Assembly: GCA_902510415.1 (NCBI GenBank)
Contig: CABXBH010000005.1
Span: forward strand, 1 to 64,000
Source: an uncultured Bacteroidota bacterium
GTDB taxonomy: Bacteria > Bacteroidota > Bacteroidia > Flavobacteriales > Flavobacteriaceae
Reading direction: 5' to 3'
Length of the DNA: 64,000 nucleotides
Shown: positions 17,903 through 26,754 of the stretch, piece after piece
How positions within the stretch are numbered: the stretch's first letter is position 1
Layout: each line of letters begins with the position of its first letter
Position numbers and translations under genes: made by a program
The notes under the pieces: model-generated
The model's input: only the letters and a program-made list of their open reading frames with translations
Database searches by the model: none
Told to the model about the DNA's origin: nothing

Positions 17903-19135
17903 ATGTCTAAATTAATTATAAATATTAAAAAGCTTCTTCAAATCAGAGATAAAAAAACTTCTTTTATCTCCGCTTGTGAAATGAATAATTTACCTCATAT
18001 AAATAATGCTTTCTTGTTGATTGAAAATGGAAAAATTAGTGATTTTGGTAAAATGTCAGAAACCCCTAAAATAAATAATATAGAAACAATTGATGCAAAG
18101 AATAAAATTGTTTTACCTGCGTGGTGTGATTCACATACCCACTCGGTTTTTGCCGGGAATAGATCAGATGAATACATGCAAAGATTAGATGGCGTATCAT
18201 ATCAAGAAATTGCAGCAAATGGAGGTGGAATACTAAAATCTTCAATGCAAATAAATTCTGTTTCTGAAGATGATTTATTTTTAGATTCAAAAAGAAGAAT
18301 TAAAACTTTAATTGGCTATGGAACAGGTTCATTAGAAATTAAAACTGGTTATGGCTTAAATTATGAAGCTGAATTAAAGATGCTTAAAGTCATAAAAAGA
18401 CTTAAAGAATCTCTACCTATACAAATTAAATCAACATTTCTTGGAGCTCATGCAATTCCAAAAAATTATGAAAAGGAAGATTATTTTAAATTAGTTATAA
18501 ATGAAATGCTAGAAGATTTTGCTAAAATGAAGTTAATCGATTTTGTAGACATTTTTTGTGAAAAAAACTACTTTTCAACTGAAGACACTAGATTAATTTG
18601 TGATAAAGCATCTCAATTCAATATACCTTCCAAAATTCATGTTAATCAATTTAATTCAATTGGTGGAATAAAAGTTGGTGTTGAATGCGGTTCGTTAAGT
18701 GTTGACCATCTTGAAGTTATGAACCAGAGTGATATTGATATCCTTAAAGACAGTAATACAATGCCTGTATTATTACCAGGGTGTTCTTTTTTCTTGGGTA
18801 TTAACTATGCACCTGCAAAAAAACTACTAACAAACGGAATTCCATTCGCTATCGCTAGTGATTTTAATCCTGGCTCCTCACCTACAGGAAATATGAACTT
18901 CATAGTGTCACTTGCATGTAATAAATTGGGAATCTCAGCAGAGCAAGCAATCAATGCAGCTACTTTAAATGGGGCTTATGCCATGGGGGTTGATAAAAAA
19001 TCTGGTAGTATATGCAAAGGGAAGTTTGCTAATTTAATCATCACTGAAGATATAAACTCAATAGATGATATACCATACTACTATGCTGATAATTTAATTA
19101 ATAAAGTATTGATTAATGGTAAAGAGGTAAACTAA
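17903..19135 (+). CDS. hutI: Imidazolonepropionase
   Basis: The tracked ORF starts inside fumC, but the ATG at 17903 (MSKLIINIKKLLQIRDKK) gives the normal HutI N-terminus, so I use it (410 residues). Visible family motifs are the metal-binding HTHSVFAGNRSDEYM, NGGGI, LGAHAIP, HVNQFN, DHLEV and the late SDFNPGS. The enzyme hydrolyses imidazolone-5-propionate to N-formimino-glutamate in histidine degradation. The convergent formiminotransferase-cyclodeaminase gene encodes the next step. hutH and hutU are not in the window. Confidence 0.93.
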   Translation: MSKLIINIKKLLQIRDKKTSFISACEMNNLPHINNAFLLIENGKISDFGKMSETPKINNIETIDAKNKIVLPAWCDSHTHSVFAGNRSDEYMQRLDGVSYQEIAANGGGILKSSMQINSVSEDDLFLDSKRRIKTLIGYGTGSLEIKTGYGLNYEAELKMLKVIKRLKESLPIQIKSTFLGAHAIPKNYEKEDYFKLVINEMLEDFAKMKLIDFVDIFCEKNYFSTEDTRLICDKASQFNIPSKIHVNQFNSIGGIKVGVECGSLSVDHLEVMNQSDIDILKDSNTMPVLLPGCSFFLGINYAPAKKLLTNGIPFAIASDFNPGSSPTGNMNFIVSLACNKLGISAEQAINAATLNGAYAMGVDKKSGSICKGKFANLIITEDINSIDDIPYYYADNLINKVLINGKEVN

Positions 19136-20823
19136 GAAAGCTTTTCATCTACTATCTTTAATATTTTTTTTTCTTTTAAACTAGCTTGGTCTAAAATACT
19201 TAATCCTTCAGATAGTATATTCTTAACAAAATTATTATCATTTAAATCATTGCAATTTATTCTTACATTCAAATATGCACCATTTATGGCCGCTTTAGCA
19301 CAATGCATTGCCACTCCAACATCTGTAATTGAATTTGGGTTTCCATTTTGTACCATCTCCTCTATTATTTCTAGAGAATCAAAGCAAATTTTCATTATTC
19401 TAAATGGAACCTCAATCGCATTTTTTGTAGCAATTTGAATTTGATTATTTCTAATTTTCTTTTCTTCATCAGTATCTTTTGGTAAAGAAAAAGCATTCAT
19501 TATCGAATTAAATGCATCAGTATCTTCATCAACCAAATCCAATAATTGAGACTGTAATAACATTCCTTTTTCTCCATATTTTGAATAATATTCCCATTTA
19601 TCATCCCACCCTCTTTTATGAGCAGATAAATTTGCTACCATAACAGCTAATGATACGCCTAAGGCGCCGCAATATGCTGAAATTGAGCCTCCTCCTGGTG
19701 CAGGTGACTCACTAGAGGTTATATTTGCAAATTCAATGATTGTCTTTTTTGATAAATTCCTGTTTTTTTCATCAATCATATATTCAATTATCCTTGAATT
19801 TGGGTCAAAAGGACTTAATTCGTCAAGACCTAACGATTTAACAGCAATATGAATGATCTGACTTTCAGGAATTGCCTTAGATCTATTTTGTTTGGCTAAA
19901 TAATATTTTCCTGCATCTAACAATACCTTTTTAGGAACCAATCCTATTAGTTCAGAACCCGTAACTCTCATTCCTCGAACCTGAGCTCTCTCACAAGTTT
20001 TATCAAAAACTTCATGCAAAGGAGTTGTATTAATATTGGTGATATTATAGGAAATTTGAGCTATACCATACTCATCAATAAACCATCCAATCCCCTTTAA
20101 ATTCTTAAAATATCCTGGAATACGCAATGGATTATTATTTTTATCCTTTAAAACTTTTCCGGTCAATTTACCAGCTTCTCTTTTTATTCTTCCAGCTTCT
20201 CTTAAATCAAACGCGACAGCATTTGCTCTTCTGGTTGAAGTAGTATTTAAATTTATATTATATGCAACCAAAAAATCTCTAGCACTAATTGCTGTTGCTC
20301 CAGATTTTTGCACCTCATCATTAAATAAATCAGGTCCATAATCGGGCTTCCATAAAGGGTCACTAAGTTTATTTTCCAATCCCTCATATTCTCCACTACG
20401 ACAATTGGCTAAATTTTTTCTCTTTTCTTCTTTTGCAGCATTTTCATAACAATAAACAGGTATTGAAAGCTCATCCCCAACTCTTTTTGATAGATTGTGA
20501 GCAAGCTTTATTGTTTCATCCATTGTAATACCTGAAACAGGTATTAATGGACAAACATCTACCGCACCCATTCTAGGATGTTCTCCTGAATGGTTTCTCA
20601 TATCAATTAATTCTTTTGCTTTTGATATTAGATTGAATGCAGCGTCTATTATTACTTCAGCATCACCAACAAAAGTTATCACTGTTCTATTTGTTGCTTT
20701 TCCTGGATCAACATTTAACAACTTTACACCAGGAAATTTATCAACTGTTTCAACAATTTTACTTATGACTGATTGATTATTTCCTTCTGAAATATTTGGA
20801 ACACATTCAACTAATTTTTTCAT
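19132..20823 (-). CDS. ftcD: Formiminotransferase-cyclodeaminase (bifunctional)
   Basis: The 563-residue protein contains both halves of FTCD. The N-terminal formiminotransferase (residues about 1-300) begins MKKLVECVPNISEGNNQ and has RNHSGEHPRMGAVDVCP. The C-terminal cyclodeaminase (about 350-560) has SSESPAPGGGSISAYCGALG. It transfers the formimino group of formiminoglutamate to tetrahydrofolate, then releases ammonia to give 5,10-methenyl-THF. Many bacteria have the two parts as separate genes; here they are fused as in vertebrates. It ends convergently, overlapping hutI by 4 nt, so it is a separate transcript from hutI although it acts directly after it. Confidence 0.92.
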   Translation of the reverse strand: MKKLVECVPNISEGNNQSVISKIVETVDKFPGVKLLNVDPGKATNRTVITFVGDAEVIIDAAFNLISKAKELIDMRNHSGEHPRMGAVDVCPLIPVSGITMDETIKLAHNLSKRVGDELSIPVYCYENAAKEEKRKNLANCRSGEYEGLENKLSDPLWKPDYGPDLFNDEVQKSGATAISARDFLVAYNINLNTTSTRRANAVAFDLREAGRIKREAGKLTGKVLKDKNNNPLRIPGYFKNLKGIGWFIDEYGIAQISYNITNINTTPLHEVFDKTCERAQVRGMRVTGSELIGLVPKKVLLDAGKYYLAKQNRSKAIPESQIIHIAVKSLGLDELSPFDPNSRIIEYMIDEKNRNLSKKTIIEFANITSSESPAPGGGSISAYCGALGVSLAVMVANLSAHKRGWDDKWEYYSKYGEKGMLLQSQLLDLVDEDTDAFNSIMNAFSLPKDTDEEKKIRNNQIQIATKNAIEVPFRIMKICFDSLEIIEEMVQNGNPNSITDVGVAMHCAKAAINGAYLNVRINCNDLNDNNFVKNILSEGLSILDQASLKEKKILKIVDEKLS

Positions 20824-20876
20824 TATAATTTTGAATTATTCTCTAAAGATATTAATATTAAGTTATAATAGAATAT

Positions 20877-21344
20877 ATGGATTTAAATATTATAGATTTT
20901 GAAAAAAAGCTTGAAAAGGATTTTTATAATTTAAATATAGAGTGGCTTAAAAAAATTTTTGTAGTTGAAAAATATGACGAGGAAATTTTATCAAATTCAA
21001 AGAAATATATTATCGATAAAGGTGGAGAAATATTTTTTGCGAAAACCAAAGATGAAATAATTGGAACAGTTGCGTTGATGCCAACTTCTGAAAAAGATAT
21101 TTTCGAATTAAGTAAAATGGCTGTAAAACCTAATTATAGAAATAAAGGAGTTGGTAAGCAGCTATTAAAAAAATGTGTAGAATTTTCTAAATACAAAGAT
21201 CTTAAATCTTTGATATTATATTCAAACAAAAAACTAAAGAATGCTATTTACTTGTATAAAGAATATGGATTTACGGAAGTTATTTTAGAAAAAAACCCTC
21301 CTTACATGAGGGCAAACATCAAAATGGAGATGAAAGTAGCTTAA
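20877..21344 (+). CDS. GNAT-family N-acetyltransferase
   Basis: The 155-residue protein carries the GNAT core: ELSKMAVKPNYRNKGVGKQLL (about residues 79-99), where the Q/R-x-x-G-x-G/A acetyl-CoA loop appears as RNKGVGKQ, and a downstream YKEYGFTEV strand. It acetylates an unknown small molecule or protein N-terminus. It stands alone on the plus strand, divergent from the FTCD gene and overlapping by 4 nt the convergent small membrane protein gene. Confidence 0.8.
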   Translation: MDLNIIDFEKKLEKDFYNLNIEWLKKIFVVEKYDEEILSNSKKYIIDKGGEIFFAKTKDEIIGTVALMPTSEKDIFELSKMAVKPNYRNKGVGKQLLKKCVEFSKYKDLKSLILYSNKKLKNAIYLYKEYGFTEVILEKNPPYMRANIKMEMKVA

Positions 21345-21517
21345 ACCCTACCTTTTAAAGCATTAAACACCCAAGCTATAGCAAAGAAACCTAGTCCCAC
21401 AGAGACAAATCCCCAACCTGCTATCTCATTATATTTAAATACACCAAGTGCTATCAAAACTAGACCAAAAAATATCATAATAAATGTGGCCCAACCTAAA
21501 ACAGTATTTTTATTCAT
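21341..21517 (-). CDS. Small two-span membrane protein (CAL67264-like)
   Basis: The tracked ORF (87 aa) begins inside the preceding gene, and its first 28 residues are a lysine-rich frame-shifted reading of that gene. The ATG at 21517 (or 21520) gives a 58-residue protein, MNKNTVLGWATFIMIFFGLV, with two hydrophobic spans and the end FFAIAWVFNALKGRV. This closely resembles a short membrane protein family that I recall as widespread in flavobacteria under the name CAL67264. Its start overlaps the stop of the upstream exported protein gene, suggesting coupling. Function is unknown. Confidence 0.7.
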   Translation of the reverse strand: MNKNTVLGWATFIMIFFGLVLIALGVFKYNEIAGWGFVSVGLGFFAIAWVFNALKGRV

Positions 21518-21962
21518 CATTCTTCTTGTCTTTTCTTTTTTTTCTTCTTTTCTTTTTTTCCTTTTTATCGTTAAAATCTGTGTCCACAAAAACAGATATT
21601 TCATTTGGAGTTAGTATAACAGCAAGAGACTTAACAAAATCAATTTCCAACTGCTTTAGTGATTCTTGCCTTGCCTGTTTAGACGAGTCAGTCTTCTCGA
21701 CTATTTGGTTATAATTTTCAAATTTCTCAAGTAACAAACCCTTTAAAATTTCTTTTTCAAAATCATCAAGTAGGAAAATTTCAACACATTTAGGAAGAAT
21801 TTTATTTAATTCATCATATGCATTGATAGTTGTAACATAAACTGAAGATTCAAATTTTGGTGGAGGTATATAACCTCTTTGACCTCTTTGAACTCCGTAA
21901 ACTTGTTGTGCAAAACTATTAGTAAAGGATAATAAAAGTATAAATAAAATTAATCTTTTCAT
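21510..21962 (-). CDS. Exported protein with extremely basic C-terminal tail
   Basis: The 150-residue protein has a signal peptide (MKRLILFILLLSFTNSFAQQ), a middle region with a helical LTPNEISVF segment, and a final 20 residues of nearly continuous Lys, Arg, Asp and Glu (KKEKKKRRKKRKDKKNDE). I do not recognise the family. The LTP-E stretch is faintly like periplasmic LTxxQ proteins but this is weak. The basic tail could bind nucleic acid, phospholipid or surface polysaccharide. The gene is coupled to the following small membrane protein and lies 44 nt downstream of the M24 peptidase gene. Confidence 0.65.
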   Translation of the reverse strand: MKRLILFILLLSFTNSFAQQVYGVQRGQRGYIPPPKFESSVYVTTINAYDELNKILPKCVEIFLLDDFEKEILKGLLLEKFENYNQIVEKTDSSKQARQESLKQLEIDFVKSLAVILTPNEISVFVDTDFNDKKEKKKRRKKRKDKKNDE

Positions 21963-22006
21963 TTTTCTAAAAGAGGACGCAATTTATAAATTATTTAAGT
22001 GATATA

Positions 22007-23323
22007 CTATTTAGGGTTTACAATTTTAATTTGTGTTTGTCTTCCGTTTACGTATCTATGCCCATCAACTCCGTAAAAACCTGCTTCTTCCAACATTATT
22101 CTAATATCTCTTCCCCATTCATTAATATATGAAGTATTATTTAGTTCAATAGCGTAAACTGTGTTATAATTTAAAGGATAGTCACCTGTACCTACTACAC
22201 CACCCTGCGAATCCCACATACCTATTGTTGGCCCAGAAGAATGACCATAAGTTCCCAGAGGATGTGTGTAAATTGAAGGTCTAAGCCCCTTCTTTTTAGC
22301 TTCTTTTAATGAATTTAACAAAATCTCATTTCCAGAATTTCCATGAAGGAAATTTGAAGTTAATATGTCTTGAAGCTGGTTAGCATCTTTAAACGCTTCT
22401 TTTAAATAATAAGGTACATCTTTTTCATTATCATTTAGAATATAAGCCATTTGTTGGCAATCGGAATTTAACCTTAAATACGTAATACCAAAATCACAAT
22501 GCAAAAGATCTCCTCTTTGAATTATATTTTCTGATGGTCTATTTGAGAATGATCTTAAATGGTCTCCGTTAATTTCACTACTTCTTTGAATATCAATAGA
22601 GGGATGAAACCAGGTTTCTAAACCTAAATCCGTTACTTTTTGACGCATCCACCACTCTAAGTCTGTTGTTGTTGTTTCACCTATTTTAATAACACTAGTA
22701 GAAAAGGCCTCATTTATTATCTGTTTAGTGATTGTTACAATTTGCTTATATATTTCCATTTCTTGAGAAGTCCTTGTTTCAATCCAAGCAGTTGCTAATT
22801 TTTGAGCTGATACAATTTTTTTCTTATTTAAACTTGAAATGTTTGACATGAATTCGTCATAGTCTGTTTTATCAAGACCATCTGCAATATTGAAATATTT
22901 AGAAAAGTTTAAACCAATCTTTTTTGGATTTCTATCCTCTATAATCTCATTTAATCTCAACCATTGATTAGGTTGTGACTCTTTATCCCATGCGGAAATT
23001 ATATTCTCACCAAAGTTATATCTAGCAACAGCAAGCTTATCCAATGTATTATTTTCTTTATTGCGATAAAAAACTAAAATAGTTCTTCTACGTGCATTTA
23101 GCCATTCTGCAGGCAACATAGTCTTCAAAACCGGGTCCTCATTATATTCTCTAGATATTAACACCCACATATCTATATCAGTTTTATCCATCAAATCAGG
23201 AAGGATATTTTCAAATCTATATTTTAGAATTTCATTTATTTTTTGGGCCCTATCTTTTTCATCAAGAATTTGAGCATTAAACGAATTTGAAATAAGAAAA
23301 ATTAAAATAATTATTTTCTTCAT
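22007..23323 (-). CDS. Exported M24-family peptidase (Xaa-Pro aminopeptidase-like)
   Basis: The 438-residue protein has a signal peptide (LIFLISNSFNAQ) and the pita-bread fold of M24. Candidate metal ligands are visible in order: Asp in LLHCDFGI, Asp in LNSDCQQMAY, His in THPLGTYGHSSG, Glu in YAIELNNTS and Glu in IMLEEAGF. The N-terminal creatinase-like domain occupies residues about 20-190. Family members remove an N-terminal residue before proline. It is probably periplasmic. It is divergent from the DUF3857-like gene and heads a short minus-strand group. Confidence 0.8.
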   Translation of the reverse strand: MKKIIILIFLISNSFNAQILDEKDRAQKINEILKYRFENILPDLMDKTDIDMWVLISREYNEDPVLKTMLPAEWLNARRRTILVFYRNKENNTLDKLAVARYNFGENIISAWDKESQPNQWLRLNEIIEDRNPKKIGLNFSKYFNIADGLDKTDYDEFMSNISSLNKKKIVSAQKLATAWIETRTSQEMEIYKQIVTITKQIINEAFSTSVIKIGETTTTDLEWWMRQKVTDLGLETWFHPSIDIQRSSEINGDHLRSFSNRPSENIIQRGDLLHCDFGITYLRLNSDCQQMAYILNDNEKDVPYYLKEAFKDANQLQDILTSNFLHGNSGNEILLNSLKEAKKKGLRPSIYTHPLGTYGHSSGPTIGMWDSQGGVVGTGDYPLNYNTVYAIELNNTSYINEWGRDIRIMLEEAGFYGVDGHRYVNGRQTQIKIVNPK

Positions 23324-23396
23324 GATCTTTTATTAAGCTATATTTATTATCTGCTGTAAATTTAGGAAATATCAGACAAGTAAAATTGAAAAAATA

Positions 23397-25325
23397 ATGC
23401 AAAAAAAATATTTATTAATAACAGTTGCTCTCCTGCTTACATTTTTAACAAATGCACAAACTTATTTAAATATTAATTGGGAAAATAAAAATTCTTCAAT
23501 TTTACAAGACTCAGAGAATAACCTCTACGGATTATTTAGTAATCATTATGTTGAATATGTGAATTCTGAATTTAGTAATCAAGCTTTTATTTATGAAACT
23601 CATCATATGAAGGCAAAAATCAATAAGAAAACAGATGATTCAATAGATGAAATTTTTATTTCAAAAATCAATGTTTCTGAAATCATGGATATCAAAGCAA
23701 AAGTTTTTAAAAAAGATACTGTCCATATTTATAATTTTTCTGAAATGAAAAAGTTAAGAACCTCGGAATCAAGTGAAAACTATGATTATTACAAAATACC
23801 AAATATCAATGAGAAAGATATTGTAGAAATGATGTATACTGTAAAAAAAGACTTCAACTTTAACGGAAACAAACTAATTGAAGAATCTTTCCCCATAATT
23901 TCATCCAAATTTATATTAATAGAAAATGAATTTAAATCAAATATTAAAATTTATAATTCTAAAAACAGTAACATAAAAGATACTATAATTGATAACAAAA
24001 GAGGTAAATATGTTGAATTTAAAAATATCAAGCCAACAACTAATGAACAATACGCTACTCCAGTTGCCAATAAAATTAAAATAGCTTACCAATGCTATAT
24101 TAATGATGATGATTTTTCACAAAATGAGTATTGGACCAACCTAGTTAAAAATGTTGAAGAATTATTTTTTCCTAAATCTACAAACCAAAAAGCTGTTGAT
24201 TTATTAAAGGAAATTAAATATAATAGCGTCAAAATACCTCATAATGAAATAATTATAGTAAATGCTATAGATGAATACGTAAAAAATAACTTTATTATTT
24301 CCGGAGAAGAGAATCCAAATTTAAATGATATTAACTATATATTTAAAAATAAAATTTCAAATGACTTTAGTATTATTCAAGTGTATACAAACCTGTTGAA
24401 AGAAGCAAAAGTCAATTACGAAGTAGCTATAAGCTGTAATAGATATTTCCATAAATTTGATCCAGATTTTTTTGACCCAAATCAACTAAGAGAATTTGTT
24501 ATCTATTTGCCAGATTTTGAAAAGTATATAAGTCCTAACAGAATAGAATATCGAATTTCAGAAGCTCCAGATGATTTAATAGGGAACTATGGAATATTTA
24601 TAGATAAGGATTTAGAATACTATTTTAGTGAAATCACCCTGTCAGACGAAAATTTTAGTCAGATTAAAAAAAATATTCAGATTTCAATACCCAAGAGTTT
24701 AAAAAAATTAAAAATTCAGGAATCGAGGTCATTTAGTGGTTATTGGGCAATAATGAATAGAAATTATATTTATTTATCTGAAACAGAAAAAACTGATTTT
24801 TTAATAGATTATTTTACCATTAACGGACTAGATAATAAAAAGGTAATAAAGTACAGTATTGAAAACTATGACTTTTCAAATAATAAAGACAATGCACCAT
24901 TAGTAATTAATTCAACAATTTTAACTACTGATTTAATAGAAAAAAATAGCAGTCTTATTAGTTTAAAAATTGGTAAAGTTATAGGTGCTCAAAGCAACCT
25001 GTTTGATGAGAATAATAGAATTAATCCAATTGAAATTAATTTTCCCAACGAATATGAATACAAAATTGCAGTAAATATCCCCAAAGGATATGAAGTATTT
25101 GACTATCAAGAACTAAACAGATCTAATGAATATATTTCAGTTGACGGCAATCTTTCAGCAAAATTTAAATCAGTTGCAAAAGTTAAAGATGATCAATTGG
25201 AAATCACAATTTATGAATATTATAAACAATTAAGATATGATAAAGCTAGATACGAAGAGTTTAGGAAAGTAATTAATACAGCAGCTAAATTTTACGAATC
25301 TTCTCTAGTTTTGAAAAAAAGTTAA
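23397..25325 (+). CDS. Exported DUF3857-like protein with degenerate transglutaminase-like region
   Basis: The 642-residue protein has a signal peptide (LLLTFLTNAQT) and an N-terminal region that resembles the beta-sandwich seen before transglutaminase-like domains in Bacteroidota (DUF3857 type). The middle (about residues 295-350, IVNAIDEYVKNNF then SNDFSIIQVYTNLLKEAKVN) follows the transglutaminase-like pattern. However, the position where the catalytic Cys should stand reads SNDFS, with no cysteine. The C-terminal third is again beta-rich. An enzymatic role is therefore doubtful. It is convergent with the CPBP protease gene, overlapping by 4 nt. Confidence 0.6.
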   Translation: MQKKYLLITVALLLTFLTNAQTYLNINWENKNSSILQDSENNLYGLFSNHYVEYVNSEFSNQAFIYETHHMKAKINKKTDDSIDEIFISKINVSEIMDIKAKVFKKDTVHIYNFSEMKKLRTSESSENYDYYKIPNINEKDIVEMMYTVKKDFNFNGNKLIEESFPIISSKFILIENEFKSNIKIYNSKNSNIKDTIIDNKRGKYVEFKNIKPTTNEQYATPVANKIKIAYQCYINDDDFSQNEYWTNLVKNVEELFFPKSTNQKAVDLLKEIKYNSVKIPHNEIIIVNAIDEYVKNNFIISGEENPNLNDINYIFKNKISNDFSIIQVYTNLLKEAKVNYEVAISCNRYFHKFDPDFFDPNQLREFVIYLPDFEKYISPNRIEYRISEAPDDLIGNYGIFIDKDLEYYFSEITLSDENFSQIKKNIQISIPKSLKKLKIQESRSFSGYWAIMNRNYIYLSETEKTDFLIDYFTINGLDNKKVIKYSIENYDFSNNKDNAPLVINSTILTTDLIEKNSSLISLKIGKVIGAQSNLFDENNRINPIEINFPNEYEYKIAVNIPKGYEVFDYQELNRSNEYISVDGNLSAKFKSVAKVKDDQLEITIYEYYKQLRYDKARYEEFRKVINTAAKFYESSLVLKKS

Positions 25326-26254
25326 ATTTTACCAAATAATTTACCTTTCCAATCTGTCCAACCATATTTTTTACTAAAAATAACTAATACAACCACAAAA
25401 AATAAGATTGGAAGAGCTACCTCGTCAACTGGAAGAGCTTGAGGATCTGAAATATCTTTATAAATTGAATGAGTTTGTAATGCGGTCCAATCAGCGGTAA
25501 CTAACAACGCAGCAAATGAGTTATTAGCAGCATGCCAACCTAATGCTAACTCCATTCCTTCATCCATGAGTGTCATTATACCAGCAAATAAACCAGAACC
25601 GATATAAAATACATAAACCATGTTTCCAAGTTTATCAATTTCTGGATTTGCATAATGCATTAAACCAAAAGCTACTGAAGTAAATAAAAGAGGTAACCAT
25701 CTCGTTCCTGAAATCACACCGATTCCCTGCATTAAATAACCTCTAAAAAGATATTCCTCAGCGGATGTTTGTATCGGAATCCATACGATAACAATAGCTA
25801 ATAATACTATAAATGAATTAAAATTGAAATTCCATTCATAATTTTCTGGAGAAATTATTGTGGTATCAAGTAATATAAGAGGTACAGTGATAAGACCCCA
25901 AACCGAAAAAGAATAAAAAACACGACTCCAATCTATTTTATCTCTTGATGTAGTTAGTTCTCTAATCGAATTCTTATGTATAAACTTAGCAGAAATAAAA
26001 ACCCCAAGCAACATCCCGGCAAAACCAAGCAACATCAAGAAAAGGTTGAGATTTGGCTCTAATACACTCATCATGGCATTAACATCATTTTGAGCTAGCT
26101 TTTCCAAAAGTTCTGGGTCATCTATGGCTGCAGAGGTTAATGCTACAGTGAAGGGGATTTGAAAAATTATCATCATAATTGGAATAATTATAAATATTCC
26201 TAACAGATAAAATCCCCAATTTTCTCTGTTTCTAATAACCTGTTTTATGTACAT
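25322..26254 (-). CDS. CPBP-family intramembrane metalloprotease
   Basis: The 310-residue protein has about seven hydrophobic spans and the three CPBP (Abi) motifs: EEYLFRGYLMQG near residue 166, FGLMHYANPE, and LGWHAANNSF. The EExxxR and the two histidines form the catalytic metal site. Relatives include CAAX prenyl proteases and bacteriocin-immunity proteins; in Bacteroidota they are common and of unknown substrate. It starts 3 nt after the thioesterase gene, so the two are co-transcribed, but no functional link is evident. Confidence 0.85.
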   Translation of the reverse strand: MYIKQVIRNRENWGFYLLGIFIIIPIMMIIFQIPFTVALTSAAIDDPELLEKLAQNDVNAMMSVLEPNLNLFLMLLGFAGMLLGVFISAKFIHKNSIRELTTSRDKIDWSRVFYSFSVWGLITVPLILLDTTIISPENYEWNFNFNSFIVLLAIVIVWIPIQTSAEEYLFRGYLMQGIGVISGTRWLPLLFTSVAFGLMHYANPEIDKLGNMVYVFYIGSGLFAGIMTLMDEGMELALGWHAANNSFAALLVTADWTALQTHSIYKDISDPQALPVDEVALPILFFVVVLVIFSKKYGWTDWKGKLFGKI

Positions 26255-26257
26255 GTT

Positions 26258-26692
26258 TTATTTTTTATTGATTGCTAATGTAGTAAGTTTCCCAAGTGAA
26301 ATCAAATTTTCATTCTCATCAGTCACTTTAACTTCCCATATTTGCATAGTTCTACCTAAGTGTATATTTGTGGCTTTTGCATAAACGAAACCATTACTTA
26401 TACTTTTTATATGATTTGTTGATATTTCTATTCCTCTAATAGCCAAATCTTTATTTTTGATAAAATATCGTGAAGCAAAACTTCCAACAGTTTCTACAAG
26501 TGCAGCAGTTGCTCCTCCATGTAATATCCCAGCTGGTTGGTGAACCTCTGAAGTTACAGGCATTTTACATACAACATAATTTTCTCCAATTTCAGTAAAT
26601 TCAATTTTTAGAGTTTCCATTAAAGTATTGGAATTCATTTTATTTACTTCAGATAAAATTTCAAAATTTTTCAAAATATCTATTTTTTGCAA
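26258..26692 (-). CDS. PaaI-type hotdog thioesterase
   Basis: The 144-residue protein contains the hotdog catalytic stretch HQPAGILHGGATAALVETVGS (about residues 51-71) with the HGG turn and the acidic residue in the following helix, typical of PaaI and DHNA-CoA thioesterases. These hydrolyse acyl- or aryl-CoA thioesters as homotetramers in the cytoplasm. A role in menaquinone synthesis (DHNA-CoA hydrolysis) is possible but no men genes are nearby. A start at the internal Met 19 is an alternative. It follows the dnaK terminator and is likely a separate transcript. Confidence 0.8.
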   Translation of the reverse strand: MQKIDILKNFEILSEVNKMNSNTLMETLKIEFTEIGENYVVCKMPVTSEVHQPAGILHGGATAALVETVGSFASRYFIKNKDLAIRGIEISTNHIKSISNGFVYAKATNIHLGRTMQIWEVKVTDENENLISLGKLTTLAINKK

Positions 26693-26700
26693 ATCTACAT

Positions 26701-26734
26701 AAAAAAAGGGCGCTTACAAAAGCACCCTTTTTTT
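26701..26734 (-). terminator. Rho-independent terminator after dnaK
   Basis: The plus-strand AAAAAAAGGG-C-GCTT / AAGC-A-CCCTTTTTTT forms a long stem with one C-A mismatch and a 4-base loop, flanked by A and T tracts on both sides. It lies 21 nt past the dnaK stop and before the thioesterase gene, so it ends dnaK transcription on the minus strand. Confidence 0.85.
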
Positions 26735-26754
26735 AAAAAATATAAGAATATAAT

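Noticed and set aside
21518-21604. Lysine-rich N-terminus of the 87-aa membrane ORF
   Set aside because: It is an out-of-frame reading of the upstream gene's basic tail. The family-like protein starts at MNKNTVLGW.
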